Positions 7,134 to 16,204 of a DNA stretch of 64,000 nt are shown piece by piece. Position 1 is the stretch's first letter. Each line of letters starts with the position of its first letter. The notes beneath the pieces are model-generated. The model saw nothing but the letters and a program-made list of their open reading frames with translations. It was not told the DNA's origin and ran no database searches. The position numbers were made by a program, and so were the translations under genes. The DNA is from Rhodobacteraceae bacterium HLUCCO18 (GTDB lineage Bacteria > Pseudomonadota > Alphaproteobacteria > Rhodobacterales > Rhodobacteraceae): contig LJSY01000012.1 of assembly GCA_001314805.1 (NCBI GenBank), forward strand, positions 17,297 through 81,296. Reading direction: 5' to 3'.

Positions 7134-9056
7134 ATGGCGCGGGGCGCGGAAAAGGATCATCTGACACGCGCGGGCCTGAACCTGATCCAGCAGGCCCTGT
7201 CGATCTATGACAGGGAGTTGCGGCTGGCGGTCAGCAACCGGCCCTTCCAGACCATGTTCGGGCTGCCCGAGCATCTCGTGACCCCCGGCGCCAGTTTCGA
7301 GGAAACGATCCGCTACCTCGTGGAGGCCGGCGAATACGGCGAGGTCGGCGTCCCGGCGGCGTTCATACGCGATCGGGTCGAGGCCGCGCGCGCCTTCGTG
7401 CCCCATTACATGGAACGACGCCGCGCCAATGGCCGGACGATCTCGGTCGAAGGCTCGCCGCTGCCGGGCGGGGGCTGGGTGACGGTCTATACCGATATCA
7501 CCGCGGTCAAGCGGCAGGAGGAGCTATTGCGCGGCCGCTCGGAGGTGCTGAGCGACCAGCTTCTCGAACATGCCGAACAGCTCGCCCACACCAACCGGCG
7601 GCTCGAGGCCACGATTGCCCAGCTCGAGGAGGCAAAGCGCGAACTCACCGAGATGGAGGCGCGCACCCGGCTGACGACCGAGATGACGCCGGCCCATATC
7701 GGCCATGTCGACCGCGAGCGCGTCTACACCTTCACCAACCGTCGCCTCGCCACGCTCTTGCCCGACCGGGGCAGCGACATCGTGGGCCTGAGCTTCGAGG
7801 ACGCACTGGGTCCCGTCGCGCATCGCCTGCGGCCCTCGCTCGACCGCGCGCTTGCCGGGGAGGCCAGCGTTCTGGAATTCACCGAACCGGCCTCGGGCCG
7901 GCGCATCCGCACCGCCTTCACACCCGATCAGGTCGACGCGGGTCAGCCGATCAACGGCGTGTATCTCCTGTCCACCGACGTCACCGAAGAGGCACAGGCG
8001 CGCGCCGCGCTGGCGCAGACCCACAAGCGCGAACTGGCGGCGCAACTGACCAGTGGCCTCGCCCATGACTTCGCCAACCTGCTCACGATCATCCTCGGTC
8101 TTCAGGGCCGGCTCGAGAAGATGGACCTGCCCGAGGGCGCCAAGGAACTGATCGGCGCGACGCAGACGGCGGCACGGCGCGGCGGGCTTCTGTTGGACAA
8201 GATCGCACGGATATCGGGACCGATCGACATGCGGCCCGTCCCGGTGGTCCTGCGCGATTTTCTCGACAGTTTCGCGCCGCTCGCCCGCGCGCCCCTGCCG
8301 CCGGGCATCTCCTTCGGCTATGCTTGCGACATCTCGCACGCGGCGCTGCTGCTGGATGCGGGCAGCCTTCAGGACAGCCTGCTGAACCTCGTGCTGAACG
8401 CCCGCGACGCCATCGGCGCCTCGCCGGGAGAGATCGCGCTGACGGTCCGCGAGGTTCAGAACACATGGCTCGACATCGCCGTGTCGGACACCGGCCCCGG
8501 TTTCGGGCCGGATGCGCTCGAACATGCGCTCGATCCGTTCTTCACGACAAAGGGCGAAGGCGGCTCGGGCCTCGGCCTGTCGATGGTCTACGACATGGCG
8601 AAGCTTGCCGGCGGGCATGTGCGGCTCGCCAACCTGCCGGGTGGCGGCGCCATGGTCACGCTGCGCCTGCCCCTGAAACCCGCCGAGGCGGAGGCGCGGC
8701 CACGGCTTGTCATGGTGGTCGACGACATGGCCGAATTGCGGGCCGCGGTGCGCATGACACTGATCGACATGGGCCATCAGGTGATCGAGGCCGCCACGGT
8801 CGAGGAGGCGCTCGCGCTCAGCGACATTCCCGGGCTCGACTGGGTCATATCCGACCTGCGCCTCGGCGGTGAGGACGGGGTGAGCCTGCTGACGCGCCTT
8901 GCACGGCGCGCGCCGGGGCTGCAGCTTGCCCTGATGACGTCCGTACCTGCCAGCGACCCGAGGCGCCGCGAGGCCGCATCGCGCTGGCCGGTGCTGCAAA
9001 AACCCGTGGATCGCGTGCATCTCGTTCGGCTCTTCGCGGAGGACGTGGCGGCATGA
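7134..9056 (+). CDS. PAS-domain hybrid sensor histidine kinase with C-terminal receiver
   Basis: Cytoplasmic hybrid kinase of 640 residues with no membrane segment. Two PAS-like regions (~15-120, of the PAS_7 type, and ~185-290) are joined by a coiled coil (~130-180). The H-box LAHDFANLL puts the phospho-His near residue 311. N, G1 and G2 boxes follow (NLVLNARDAIG, DTGPGFG, GSGLGLSMVYDMAKLAGG). A receiver domain from ~520 has the acidic pair VVDD and the phospho-acceptor Asp near 574 (ISDLRLGGEDG), with Lys in LQKPVD. Its stop overlaps the start of the OmpR-type regulator as ATGA, so the two form a phosphorelay. eutBC follow, so ethanolamine metabolism is a possible output. Confidence 0.92.
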   Translation: MARGAEKDHLTRAGLNLIQQALSIYDRELRLAVSNRPFQTMFGLPEHLVTPGASFEETIRYLVEAGEYGEVGVPAAFIRDRVEAARAFVPHYMERRRANGRTISVEGSPLPGGGWVTVYTDITAVKRQEELLRGRSEVLSDQLLEHAEQLAHTNRRLEATIAQLEEAKRELTEMEARTRLTTEMTPAHIGHVDRERVYTFTNRRLATLLPDRGSDIVGLSFEDALGPVAHRLRPSLDRALAGEASVLEFTEPASGRRIRTAFTPDQVDAGQPINGVYLLSTDVTEEAQARAALAQTHKRELAAQLTSGLAHDFANLLTIILGLQGRLEKMDLPEGAKELIGATQTAARRGGLLLDKIARISGPIDMRPVPVVLRDFLDSFAPLARAPLPPGISFGYACDISHAALLLDAGSLQDSLLNLVLNARDAIGASPGEIALTVREVQNTWLDIAVSDTGPGFGPDALEHALDPFFTTKGEGGSGLGLSMVYDMAKLAGGHVRLANLPGGGAMVTLRLPLKPAEAEARPRLVMVVDDMAELRAAVRMTLIDMGHQVIEAATVEEALALSDIPGLDWVISDLRLGGEDGVSLLTRLARRAPGLQLALMTSVPASDPRRREAASRWPVLQKPVDRVHLVRLFAEDVAA

Positions 9057-9754
9057 CCGAACCTCTGGTCGCGATCCTCGATGACGAGCCGCAGATCCGG
9101 ACCATGCTGTCCGAGGCGCTGACGGAGGCCGGGTTTCGCACCGCCGCCTTCGCGCGCGCCACCGAATTCGAGGCGGCGCTGAAACGCCAGACGCCGGATG
9201 TCTGTCTGGTCGATCTGGGCCTGCCGGACCGTGACGGGCTTGCGCTGGTGCACCGGCTGGCGCTGGAATCGGGGGCGGCGATCATCATCATCTCGGGCCG
9301 CGCGCAAGTGCAGGACCGGGTCACCGGGCTGGAACTGGGCGCGGACGACTACATCATCAAACCCTTCGACCCCGCCGAGGTCGTGGCCCGCATCCGTGCC
9401 CGCCTGCGCGGGTCGCGCGCCCGCCCGGAAACGCATCAGACGGCGGAGTTCAACGGCTGGACTGCCCATTTCGACCGCTACCTTCTGGTGTCGGCGGACG
9501 GCACCGAAGTGGCCATGTCCCATGCCGAGGGCGAGGTCCTGCGCCTGTTCCTGCAAAGCCCGAAACGGCTGATTTCCCGTAGCCAGATGCAGGAAAGCCT
9601 TGGTGGCGCGGCCGGCGAAAGCTTCGACCGGGCCATGGACGTCCGCATCTCGCGGCTGAGGACGAAACTGGGCGAGGACCCAAAGAACCCGCGCCTGATC
9701 AAGACGATCTACGGCGCGGGCTACATCTTTCTGGGGGACGTGACGTGGCGCTGA
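9053..9754 (+). CDS. OmpR/PhoB-family response regulator
   Basis: DNA-binding response regulator of 233 residues. The receiver domain (1-120) has DDE near residues 10-12, the phospho-acceptor Asp at 54 (CLVDLGLPDRDG), a Thr/Ser-type switch (IIISGRA) and Lys in ADDYIIKPFD. The C-terminal winged-helix domain (~130-230) shows LTxxEGEVLRLFLQSPKRLISRSQM and RISRLRTKLGEDPKNPRLIKTIYGAGYIF, typical of Trans_reg_C. It overlaps the kinase gene by four bases (ATGA), so it is the likely partner. The downstream eutB starts 45 bases later, suggesting one operon. Targets cannot be read from the sequence. Confidence 0.93.
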   Translation: MTEPLVAILDDEPQIRTMLSEALTEAGFRTAAFARATEFEAALKRQTPDVCLVDLGLPDRDGLALVHRLALESGAAIIIISGRAQVQDRVTGLELGADDYIIKPFDPAEVVARIRARLRGSRARPETHQTAEFNGWTAHFDRYLLVSADGTEVAMSHAEGEVLRLFLQSPKRLISRSQMQESLGGAAGESFDRAMDVRISRLRTKLGEDPKNPRLIKTIYGAGYIFLGDVTWR

Positions 9755-9799
9755 CGGGTTCATGTTGTCTTGGCCGCCGCTCTCGGCTGTAGTGGCGCC

Positions 9800-11176
9800 A
9801 TGGGCTACAGCATCGACCTCGAGGAGACGCGCTTCGGCTTCCCGTCGCTCAAGACACTTCTCGCCAAGGCCTCGCCGGAACGCAGCGGCGACCGGCTGGC
9901 GGGCCTCGCCGCCGACGGACCGGTGGAACGGCTGGCGGCGCAGTTGCGCCTTGCCGACCTGCCGCTGTCGGAGCTGGCGCAGGACGTGCTGGAGGTGGAT
10001 GGCGACGACGTGACCGCGCTGATCCTCGAGGGCTGGGACAGGGATGCCTTCGCGCCCGTGTCCCACCTGACCGTCGGCGGCTTCCGCGACTGGCTGCTTG
10101 CGCCGGAAACCGACGCCGATGTGCTTGCGGCCCTGACCCCCGGCCTGACGCCCGAGATGGTCGCGGCGGTGTCAAAGATCATGCGCGCGCAGGACCTGAT
10201 CGCCGTGGCACGCAAGGTTCGCGTCATCACGCGCTTCCGCTCGACCATCGGGCTGCCGGGCCGCATCTCGACCCGCAACCAGCCCAACCACCCGACCGAC
10301 GACAGCCGGGGCATCGCGCTCTCGGCGCTCGACGGGCTGCTGATGGGCGCGGGCGACGCGGTGATCGGCGTGAACCCGGCCACCGACACGCTGGAGGATT
10401 ACATCCGCATCTGCGAGGTGCTGGAGGCCATCCGGACGCAGCTCGACATCCCCACGCAGCATTGCTGCCTCGGGCATGTGACGACCGCGATCTCGGCGAT
10501 CGAGGCGCGCGCGCCGGTCGATCTGGTGTTCCAGTCCGTCGCCGGATCGACAAAGGCGAACGACGGCTTCGGCGTGACGCTTTCCATGCTGGACGAAGCG
10601 CATGAGGCGATCCGCGCGCTCGGCCGCGCGCCCGTCGGCGCCAACCTGATGTATTTCGAGACTGGACAGGGCGCCGCGCTTTCGGCCGACGCCCATCACG
10701 GCATGGACCAGCAGACGATGGAGGCGCGCGCCTATGCCGTGGCAAGACGCTATTCCCCGCTTCTGGTCAACACCGTCGTGGGCTTCATCGGCCCCGAATA
10801 CCTTGCCGATGGCAAGCAGATCATCCGCGCGGGGCTGGAGGATCATTTCTGCGGCAAGCTTCTCGGCCTGCCGATGGGCGTCGACATCTGCTACACCAAC
10901 CATTCCTTCGCCGATCAGGAGGACATGGACCTGCTGCTGACCGCGCTGGCCGCCGCCGGGGTCAGCTTCGTCATCACGGTGCCGGGCGCCGATGACATCA
11001 TGCTGAACTACCAGTCGCTGTCCTTCCACGACGCGCAGTTCATCCGCGAGACGCTCGGCCACCCACCGGCCCCAGAATTCGAGGCCTGGATGGAGGCGCG
11101 CGGCATCGGCACGCCCGACGCCGACCTGCCGAGCCTCGAGGCCGCACTCGGCGCGCTGCGTCTGCCCGCCGCATGA
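9800..11176 (+). CDS. eutB: ethanolamine ammonia-lyase large subunit
   Basis: Large (alpha) subunit of the adenosylcobalamin-dependent lyase that splits ethanolamine into acetaldehyde and ammonia. At 458 residues it is family length. Conserved stretches include SHLTVGGFRDWLLA, RFRSTIGLPGRISTRNQPNHPTDD, MYFETGQGAALSADAHHG, and GLEDHFCGKLLGLPMGVDICYTNH, which cover the substrate and cobalamin faces of the TIM barrel. I chose ATG at 9800; an in-frame TTG at 9770 would add ten unlikely residues. It is followed by eutC with an ATGA overlap and preceded by a two-component system. No EutA reactivase, permease or microcompartment genes are in the window, so the enzyme is probably free in the cytosol. 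Confidence 0.95.
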   Translation: MGYSIDLEETRFGFPSLKTLLAKASPERSGDRLAGLAADGPVERLAAQLRLADLPLSELAQDVLEVDGDDVTALILEGWDRDAFAPVSHLTVGGFRDWLLAPETDADVLAALTPGLTPEMVAAVSKIMRAQDLIAVARKVRVITRFRSTIGLPGRISTRNQPNHPTDDSRGIALSALDGLLMGAGDAVIGVNPATDTLEDYIRICEVLEAIRTQLDIPTQHCCLGHVTTAISAIEARAPVDLVFQSVAGSTKANDGFGVTLSMLDEAHEAIRALGRAPVGANLMYFETGQGAALSADAHHGMDQQTMEARAYAVARRYSPLLVNTVVGFIGPEYLADGKQIIRAGLEDHFCGKLLGLPMGVDICYTNHSFADQEDMDLLLTALAAAGVSFVITVPGADDIMLNYQSLSFHDAQFIRETLGHPPAPEFEAWMEARGIGTPDADLPSLEAALGALRLPAA

Positions 11177-11928
11177 AACCGCCCAGCCGAAACGCGGTCC
11201 CCGGAGACATCGCCGCCATCACCGAGGCGCGGCTCACCTTCGGGCAGAGGGGCCGTGCGCTCGACACCAGGGCGGCGCTGCGTTTTTCGCTCGACCATGC
11301 CCGCGCGCGGGAGGCAGTTATGGCGGAGCTCGACATGGCGCGCATTGCCGGCCATCTCGCCGAGGCCGGGCTGGAGCATCGAAGCGTCACAAGCGCCGCC
11401 GCCACGCGCGACGCCTACATCCGCCGCCCGGATCTGGGCCGAACCCTGCCCGGGGCGGAGGCTGAGCGTCTGGCCGGCGCGGGTCCAGTGGACGTCGCAA
11501 TCGTGCTGGGCGACGGACTGTCCGGCATCGCCGCAAACCTGGCGGGACCGGCCTTCGTTACGGCCCTTGCCACGCGCCTGTCGGCGGCGGGCCTGAGCCA
11601 TGGCCCCGTCGTCATCGCCGCGCAGGCCCGCGTCGCATTGGGCGATCCCGTCGCCATGGCGCTCGGGGCGCAGACGGTGGTCGTGGCGCTTGGCGAACGT
11701 CCGGGGCTTTCGGCGGCCGACAGTCTCGGCGTCTACATCACCCGCGCGCCCCGCATCGGCACACCGGACAGCGCGCGCAACTGCCTGTCGAACATTCGCG
11801 AGGGCGGCATGGATGTGGAAACGGCCGCCGACCGCGCCATGGCGCTGATCCGGACGATGCGGCGGATCGGGACAAGCGGCGTCGCGCTCAGCCAGCACAT
11901 CGCCGGGGCAGGCTTGCCGGAACGCTAG
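11173..11928 (+). CDS. eutC: ethanolamine ammonia-lyase small subunit
   Basis: Small (beta) subunit of ethanolamine ammonia-lyase, 251 residues, which completes the cobalamin-binding site with EutB. Recognisable family stretches are [32 protein letters not shown] (residues ~23-50), [15 protein letters not shown], and the C-terminal [38 protein letters not shown] region. The start overlaps the eutB stop as ATGA. Its stop codon overlaps the stop of the convergent M20 amidohydrolase gene in a shared CTAG at 11925-11928, so there is no room for a separate terminator and the two transcripts must overlap. Confidence 0.95.
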   Translation: MKPPSRNAVPGDIAAITEARLTFGQRGRALDTRAALRFSLDHARAREAVMAELDMARIAGHLAEAGLEHRSVTSAAATRDAYIRRPDLGRTLPGAEAERLAGAGPVDVAIVLGDGLSGIAANLAGPAFVTALATRLSAAGLSHGPVVIAAQARVALGDPVAMALGAQTVVVALGERPGLSAADSLGVYITRAPRIGTPDSARNCLSNIREGGMDVETAADRAMALIRTMRRIGTSGVALSQHIAGAGLPER

Positions 11929-13130
11929 CCCAGCCGGGCCGCGGCATCGCAGAGGACCCGGACACCGGTGGCGAGATCCGCGTCGGCGGTGTCCTCGGCG
12001 AAATCATGACTGATCCCCTTGATGGACGGCACGAAAAGCATCGCGACAGGCAGCACGCGCGACAGGTTCGAGGCGTCGTGCAAGGCCCCCGACGGCATCG
12101 ACCGCCAGCGCCCCGGCGCCACCGCTTCCGCGGCCTCGGCCAGCACATCGTGCAGGCCCCGATCCATCGGAACCGGTGTGAGGTCCTGACGCAGGCGCAC
12201 TGCGTCAATCGTGCAACCGCTCATCGCCGCGACCTCGTCCAGAAGCGCCGTGATCGCGGCCTCCATCCGGTCGAGCCGCTCCGCGTCTATATCCCGCCAT
12301 TGCAGCGTGAACTCCGCCCGCCCCGGTACGATGGAGGACGCGTTGGGATGCACGCGGATATGGCCGATGGTCCAGACGCTCTGCGGCGTCACGATATTGG
12401 CGAAACGCTCGGGCAGCATGGCCGAGACACGCGCGGCGGCGGCAAAGGCATCCGCCCGCTGACCCATGGGTGTCGTGCCCGCGTGGTTCTGCTGCCCCGT
12501 GACCGTCACCGAAAGCTGGCGAAGGCCCACGATACCCGTGACCACGCCCACGGCCTCCCCGGCGGCGTCGAGCACGGGACCCTGTTCGATATGCGCCTCG
12601 ATGAAGGCGCTGAACCGATCCGCATCGACGAAATCCCCGGCCCGATCCGCGACACGCGCCCGCGCCGTCGCAAAGCCCGTCCCGTCGGTGGCCACCAGCG
12701 TATCGGCGTCGTCCAGCGCAAGCTTGCCCGACCAGACGGCCGATCCGGTCAGCGCCCCGAACCGCCCTTCCTCGTCCTGGAAACTCACCACGGACACGGG
12801 CGGCCCGCCATTTTCGCGCGCCGTCCGCGCGACTTCCAGCGCCGCCACCACACCATAGGCCCCGTCGAGCCATCCGCCCTCGGGCTGCGTGTCGGAATGC
12901 GACCCCATCAGGAGGCTCTGCCCCTCGCCCGGCGCCAGCCCGAAGAGATTGCCGACCGGGTCCATCCGCACCTCGAGCCCCGCCGCCTCGAACCGCTCGG
13001 CCAGCCACGCGCGCGCCGCGAGGTCCGGGTCGGAAAAGGCGGGGCGGCGCACGCCCTTGGTGTCCGCGTCTCCGCCGAAGCTACGCAGGGTTTTCAGGTC
13101 GTCGAGGAACCGGTCGATATCTGGTGTCAT
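11925..13130 (-). CDS. M20-family Zn-dependent amidohydrolase (allantoate/N-carbamoyl amino acid hydrolase type)
   Basis: Metallohydrolase of 401 residues that cleaves an amide or ureido bond. Metal-site motifs of the hydantoinase/carbamoylase branch are present: [18 protein letters not shown] (~80-97), [10 protein letters not shown] (~120), [10 protein letters not shown] and the C-terminal H region [13 protein letters not shown] dimerisation domain (~210-320) contains [12 protein letters not shown]. Candidate substrates are allantoate, ureidoglycine or N-carbamoyl-beta-alanine; the sequence alone does not decide. I chose ATG at 13130; the long upstream open frame is antisense to the phosphatase gene. 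It is divergent from the histidine phosphatase gene with a 117-base gap. Confidence 0.88.
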   Translation of the reverse strand: MTPDIDRFLDDLKTLRSFGGDADTKGVRRPAFSDPDLAARAWLAERFEAAGLEVRMDPVGNLFGLAPGEGQSLLMGSHSDTQPEGGWLDGAYGVVAALEVARTARENGGPPVSVVSFQDEEGRFGALTGSAVWSGKLALDDADTLVATDGTGFATARARVADRAGDFVDADRFSAFIEAHIEQGPVLDAAGEAVGVVTGIVGLRQLSVTVTGQQNHAGTTPMGQRADAFAAAARVSAMLPERFANIVTPQSVWTIGHIRVHPNASSIVPGRAEFTLQWRDIDAERLDRMEAAITALLDEVAAMSGCTIDAVRLRQDLTPVPMDRGLHDVLAEAAEAVAPGRWRSMPSGALHDASNLSRVLPVAMLFVPSIKGISHDFAEDTADADLATGVRVLCDAAARLG

Positions 13131-13247
13131 GGCGACGTGATCGCAGACCGGCGCGGGGTCGTCCAGCCCCATGGCGCCCGCGCGCCGCCCCTTGCGCTCC
13201 GGTGCGGCCTGCCGCATCACCCCCGCGAACCGGAACAGGAGGCCACA

Positions 13248-13901
13248 ATGGGCGAGCTCGTTCTCATCCGCCACGGTCAGGCGAATTCCGCCGCCAATGA
13301 CGAGGCCGGCTATGACCGGCTGTCGGAGCTGGGCCACCAGCAGGCGCGCTGGCTCGGCGACTGGCTGCGCACCCATGAGGCCCCTTTCGACCGCGTTCTG
13401 ATGGGCAGCCTGCGCCGGCATCGCGAAACCGCCGAGGCCATGGGCGACATGGGCGCCGAGCGCGAGGTCGATGCCCGGCTGAACGAGCTCGACTATTTCA
13501 ACCTGACCGCCGCGCATGCCGCCCATACCGGCGCCACACGGCCCCACACGCCCGACGAATTCGTCAGCCACATCCGCGACGTGATGGAGGCCTGGGCGCG
13601 TGCCGAGATTCAGGGCGAGGAAAGCTACGCCGATTTCGAGGCGCGCGTGTCCGAGATCCTCACCATCGCCGCGCGGCCCGGACGGCGCGTGCTCTGTGTC
13701 ACCTCGGGCGGCGTGATCGGGATGATGGTGCGCCACATCCTCGACCTCGACCCCGCGCGCATGGCGCATCTTCTTGTGCCGATCCGCAACGCATCGATCC
13801 ACCGGGTCGCGGTGCTGGCACAGGGACACATCCTCGCGGGCTTCAACGCCACGCCGCATCTGGACATGCCGGACCGGGTCCATGCCCGGACGGAATACTG
13901 A
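13248..13901 (+). CDS. histidine phosphatase superfamily protein
   Basis: Phosphoglycerate-mutase-like hydrolase of 217 residues. The RHG motif sits at [11 protein letters not shown] (~4-14), so His-9 is the phospho-acceptor. The second arginine region is [15 protein letters not shown], and the second catalytic His lies in the C-terminal [14 protein letters not shown] region, where Ser-Gly-Gly replaces the usual S-H-G. That last point is odd: the family normally has H in (T/S)HG here, so activity may be altered. AACAGGAGG precedes the ATG. It is followed 13 bases later by saccharopine dehydrogenase and is probably co-transcribed. Substrate unknown. Confidence 0.82.
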   Translation: MGELVLIRHGQANSAANDEAGYDRLSELGHQQARWLGDWLRTHEAPFDRVLMGSLRRHRETAEAMGDMGAEREVDARLNELDYFNLTAAHAAHTGATRPHTPDEFVSHIRDVMEAWARAEIQGEESYADFEARVSEILTIAARPGRRVLCVTSGGVIGMMVRHILDLDPARMAHLLVPIRNASIHRVAVLAQGHILAGFNATPHLDMPDRVHARTEY

Positions 13902-13914
13902 CGGAGGCAAGCGG

Positions 13915-14961
13915 ATGACGCATTTCTGGGTCCGCGCCGAGGAACGCCCGAACGAGGCCCGCGTTGGCCTGACCCCTGACGGGGCCGCCGCCCTGATCGC
14001 CAAAGGCTTCTCCGTCACGGTCGAGGAGTGCCCTGCGCGGGCGATCCCCATCGACGGGTATCGCGCGGCGGGCGCCCGTGTCGCACCGCCCGGCTCATGG
14101 CGGGACGCACCGCGCGACACCATCGTCTTCGGCCTGAAGGAACTGGACGAGGACGGCACCCCGCTGATCCATCGGCACATCATGTTCGGCCATGCCTACA
14201 AGGGGCAACCCGCCGGGCAGGTGCTTCTGCGCCGTTTCCGGGATGGCGCCGGCACGCTCTACGACCTGGAATACCTCACCGACGAGACCGGCCGCCGCGT
14301 CGCCGCTTTCGGCTATTGGGCGGGCTATGTCGGGGCGGCTCTGTCGCTGCTGGCGTGGACGGCGCAAAAGGCGGGGGAGATCGCAGGACCGGTCGCACAC
14401 GTGACCGACGCCGCATCCCTGCGTGAGCGGATCGCCGAAGCACTCGTCAACGACCGCCCCCGCGTCCTGATCATCGGCGCGAAAGGTCGCGTCGGCACCG
14501 GCGCGGGCGATCTCTGCGACGCGATGGGCCTGCCCGTGGCGCGATGGGACATGGCGGAGACCGCCCATGGCGGCCCGTTTCCCGAAGTGCTGGAGCACGA
14601 GGTCTTTCTCAACTGCATCCTCGCGACCCCGGGCGTTCCCGTTTTCGTGCCGGAAAGCGCCAGAACGGCGCCGCGCGCGCTTGGCGTGATCGGCGATATC
14701 GCCTGCGATCCGACCTCGGATTTCTCACCCGTGAAGGTCTACGACGCCGTCACCGACTGGAACCGCCCCGCGCGGCGCGTCCATGGCGCACCACCGCTCG
14801 ACGTCATGGCCATCGACAACCTGCCCTCGCTTCTGCCACGCGAAAGTTCGGAGGATTACGCGGCGCAGCTCCTGCCGACGCTTGCGGCGCTCGACGCGAT
14901 GGACGGCGGCGTCTGGGCCCGCGCCGAAGCCGAGTTCGAACGCCATGTGAAGGCGCTCTGA
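13915..14961 (+). CDS. saccharopine dehydrogenase (L-lysine-forming type)
   Basis: Predicted NAD-dependent saccharopine dehydrogenase of the fungal Lys1 type, 348 residues, interconverting saccharopine and lysine plus 2-oxoglutarate. The N-terminal domain resembles alanine dehydrogenase/PNT ([28 protein letters not shown]), with [11 protein letters not shown] in the active-site region. The Rossmann motif is [17 protein letters not shown] near residue 190. C-terminal [17 protein letters not shown] and [13 protein letters not shown] match the family. ACGGAGGCAAGCGG precedes the ATG. No partner saccharopine oxidoreductase gene or other lysine-catabolism gene lies in the window. An intergenic repeat begins exactly at its stop codon. 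Confidence 0.88.
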   Translation: MTHFWVRAEERPNEARVGLTPDGAAALIAKGFSVTVEECPARAIPIDGYRAAGARVAPPGSWRDAPRDTIVFGLKELDEDGTPLIHRHIMFGHAYKGQPAGQVLLRRFRDGAGTLYDLEYLTDETGRRVAAFGYWAGYVGAALSLLAWTAQKAGEIAGPVAHVTDAASLRERIAEALVNDRPRVLIIGAKGRVGTGAGDLCDAMGLPVARWDMAETAHGGPFPEVLEHEVFLNCILATPGVPVFVPESARTAPRALGVIGDIACDPTSDFSPVKVYDAVTDWNRPARRVHGAPPLDVMAIDNLPSLLPRESSEDYAAQLLPTLAALDAMDGGVWARAEAEFERHVKAL

Positions 14962-15026
14962 CCCGCCCCTTCATCCTGGCCGGAAAACTCCGGGGGAGGC
15001 CCGCAAGGGCCGGGGGCAGAGCCCCC
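14959..15026. repeat. intergenic repeat, copy 1
   Basis: A ~68-base element starting at the stop codon of the saccharopine dehydrogenase gene. It contains TTCATCCTGGC, then AAAACTCCGGGGG, and ends in the hairpin GGGGGCAGAGCCCCC. A near-identical copy lies at 24476-24544, again starting at a stop codon. It lies between convergent genes. It may act as a transcript 3'-end structure, although it has no T tract. Confidence 0.7.
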
Positions 15027-15044
15027 TTCCCATGCCCGGAAGCA

Positions 15045-15359
15045 TCACATCAGGTCGTCTTCCGCGTCGGCAATATCGAGGCCCATCGCCTCCGCCCCCG
15101 CCTCGAGGTGGTCGGAGAAATGCGGACTGCCCAGCAGGTAGTCGGCCGTGGGCACCGTGGCCTCGGCCCGCGCGGTCGCCACCGCCTCGTCCCAGTCGTC
15201 GGCCTCGAAGGACCCACGCCCGATCCAGAACAGCGCGACAAGCTCCGTCGCCTCGTCTTCGTTCAGACGGTCGAGAAACGCCCGGAGCTCCCCCTCCGCA
15301 CGATCAAGCTCGTGCCCCATGAGGATCACCTGTGCCACCTTGCGAACGGAAATCTCCAT
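15045..15359 (-). CDS. DUF3775 domain protein
   Basis: Conserved small protein of 104 residues, acidic. It begins MEISVRKVAQVILMGHELDRAEGE and contains ALFWIGRGSFEADDWDEAVATA and TADYLLGSPHFSDHLEAGAEAMG, the pattern of the DUF3775 family, for which no function is known. I chose ATG at 15359; the extra upstream codons of the open frame are not conserved in type. It lies 74 bases beyond the stop of the SDR gene on the same strand and could be the tail of that operon, or have its own promoter. Confidence 0.72.
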   Translation of the reverse strand: MEISVRKVAQVILMGHELDRAEGELRAFLDRLNEDEATELVALFWIGRGSFEADDWDEAVATARAEATVPTADYLLGSPHFSDHLEAGAEAMGLDIADAEDDLM

Positions 15360-15433
15360 CGACGCGTCTCCCTGTCTTCGCGGATCGAGGCAGTGTGCGC
15401 GCCATGCCACCTGCGTCCTTGATCGATGTCAAG

Positions 15434-16171
15434 CTACCGGCGGAAGAAGATCCACTCGTAAAGCCCCGTGGGCAGAAACCGGGAGAAGCGGAACAGGAGG
15501 CTGAAGCCGAAGGGAAACGCCTTGTGGAAACTGTCACCGCTCATCTGGTCGAACACCTCCCGAGCGGCCGTCTCGGGCGACATCATGAAGGGCTTCGAAT
15601 GCGGGTTGTCGTCCTGCATGCGGGTATCGATGTAGCCGGGATTGGCCAATTGGACCGTCACGCCCGTGTCCCGCAGATCGCCGTGCATCGATTCCGCCAG
15701 CGCCATCAACCCCGCCTTCGACGCGGAATAGCCGATCGATTCCGGCAAGCCGCGATAGGCCGAAAGCGATCCGATCATCACGATATGCCCCGCGTCGCGG
15801 TCCACCATCGGACGGATCACCCGGCCGATGACCCGCGCGGCCCCCGTCAGGTTGACGTCGAACATCTGCTCCACGCGGTCGGTGTCCCAGTCCTGCGCCT
15901 TCAGAAGCGTGGCAAGCCCGGCCAGGAACACCAGCCCGTCGATCTCGCCGACCTCCTCGACCGCGGCGGCCACACTCTCGCTGTCGGAGATGTCCACCGT
16001 CACGTAGCTTGCCCGCCCCGGAAGCTCGGCCACGACCTCCTTCAGGCGGTCCTCGGAACGGGCGGAGACGATCACCTCGACACCCGCGCGGCTCAACTTG
16101 TGGGCCAGCGCGCGGCCGAGCCCCTCGGAGGCACCGACAAGCCAGTATCGTTTTCCGCTCCAGTCTCGCAT
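15434..16171 (-). CDS. short-chain dehydrogenase/reductase in the RpoE-ChrR linked operon
   Basis: SDR of 245 residues. The Rossmann motif is GASEGLG (~13-19), the active-site Ser is in MIGSLSAYRG and the catalytic pair YSASK is near 152-156. Residue NPGYIDTRM follows the usual PG pattern. It belongs to the minus-strand operon starting at the FAD oxidoreductase gene (33 bases after the MFS stop, with GAGGAGGTTCCC as ribosome site). In Rhodobacter sphaeroides an SDR closes the equivalent operon of the sigma-E regulon, so a role in membrane lipid or oxidative stress metabolism is likely. The substrate is unknown. Confidence 0.9.
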   Translation of the reverse strand: MRDWSGKRYWLVGASEGLGRALAHKLSRAGVEVIVSARSEDRLKEVVAELPGRASYVTVDISDSESVAAAVEEVGEIDGLVFLAGLATLLKAQDWDTDRVEQMFDVNLTGAARVIGRVIRPMVDRDAGHIVMIGSLSAYRGLPESIGYSASKAGLMALAESMHGDLRDTGVTVQLANPGYIDTRMQDDNPHSKPFMMSPETAAREVFDQMSGDSFHKAFPFGFSLLFRFSRFLPTGLYEWIFFRR

Positions 16172-16204
16172 GGGAACCTCCTCGTGTCAGTCAGGTCTCG
16201 GGCA

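Noticed and set aside
11925..14183. 752-residue open frame covering the M20 gene
   Set aside because: The first ~350 residues are antisense to the histidine phosphatase gene and not protein-like; the M20 homology begins at ATG 13130.
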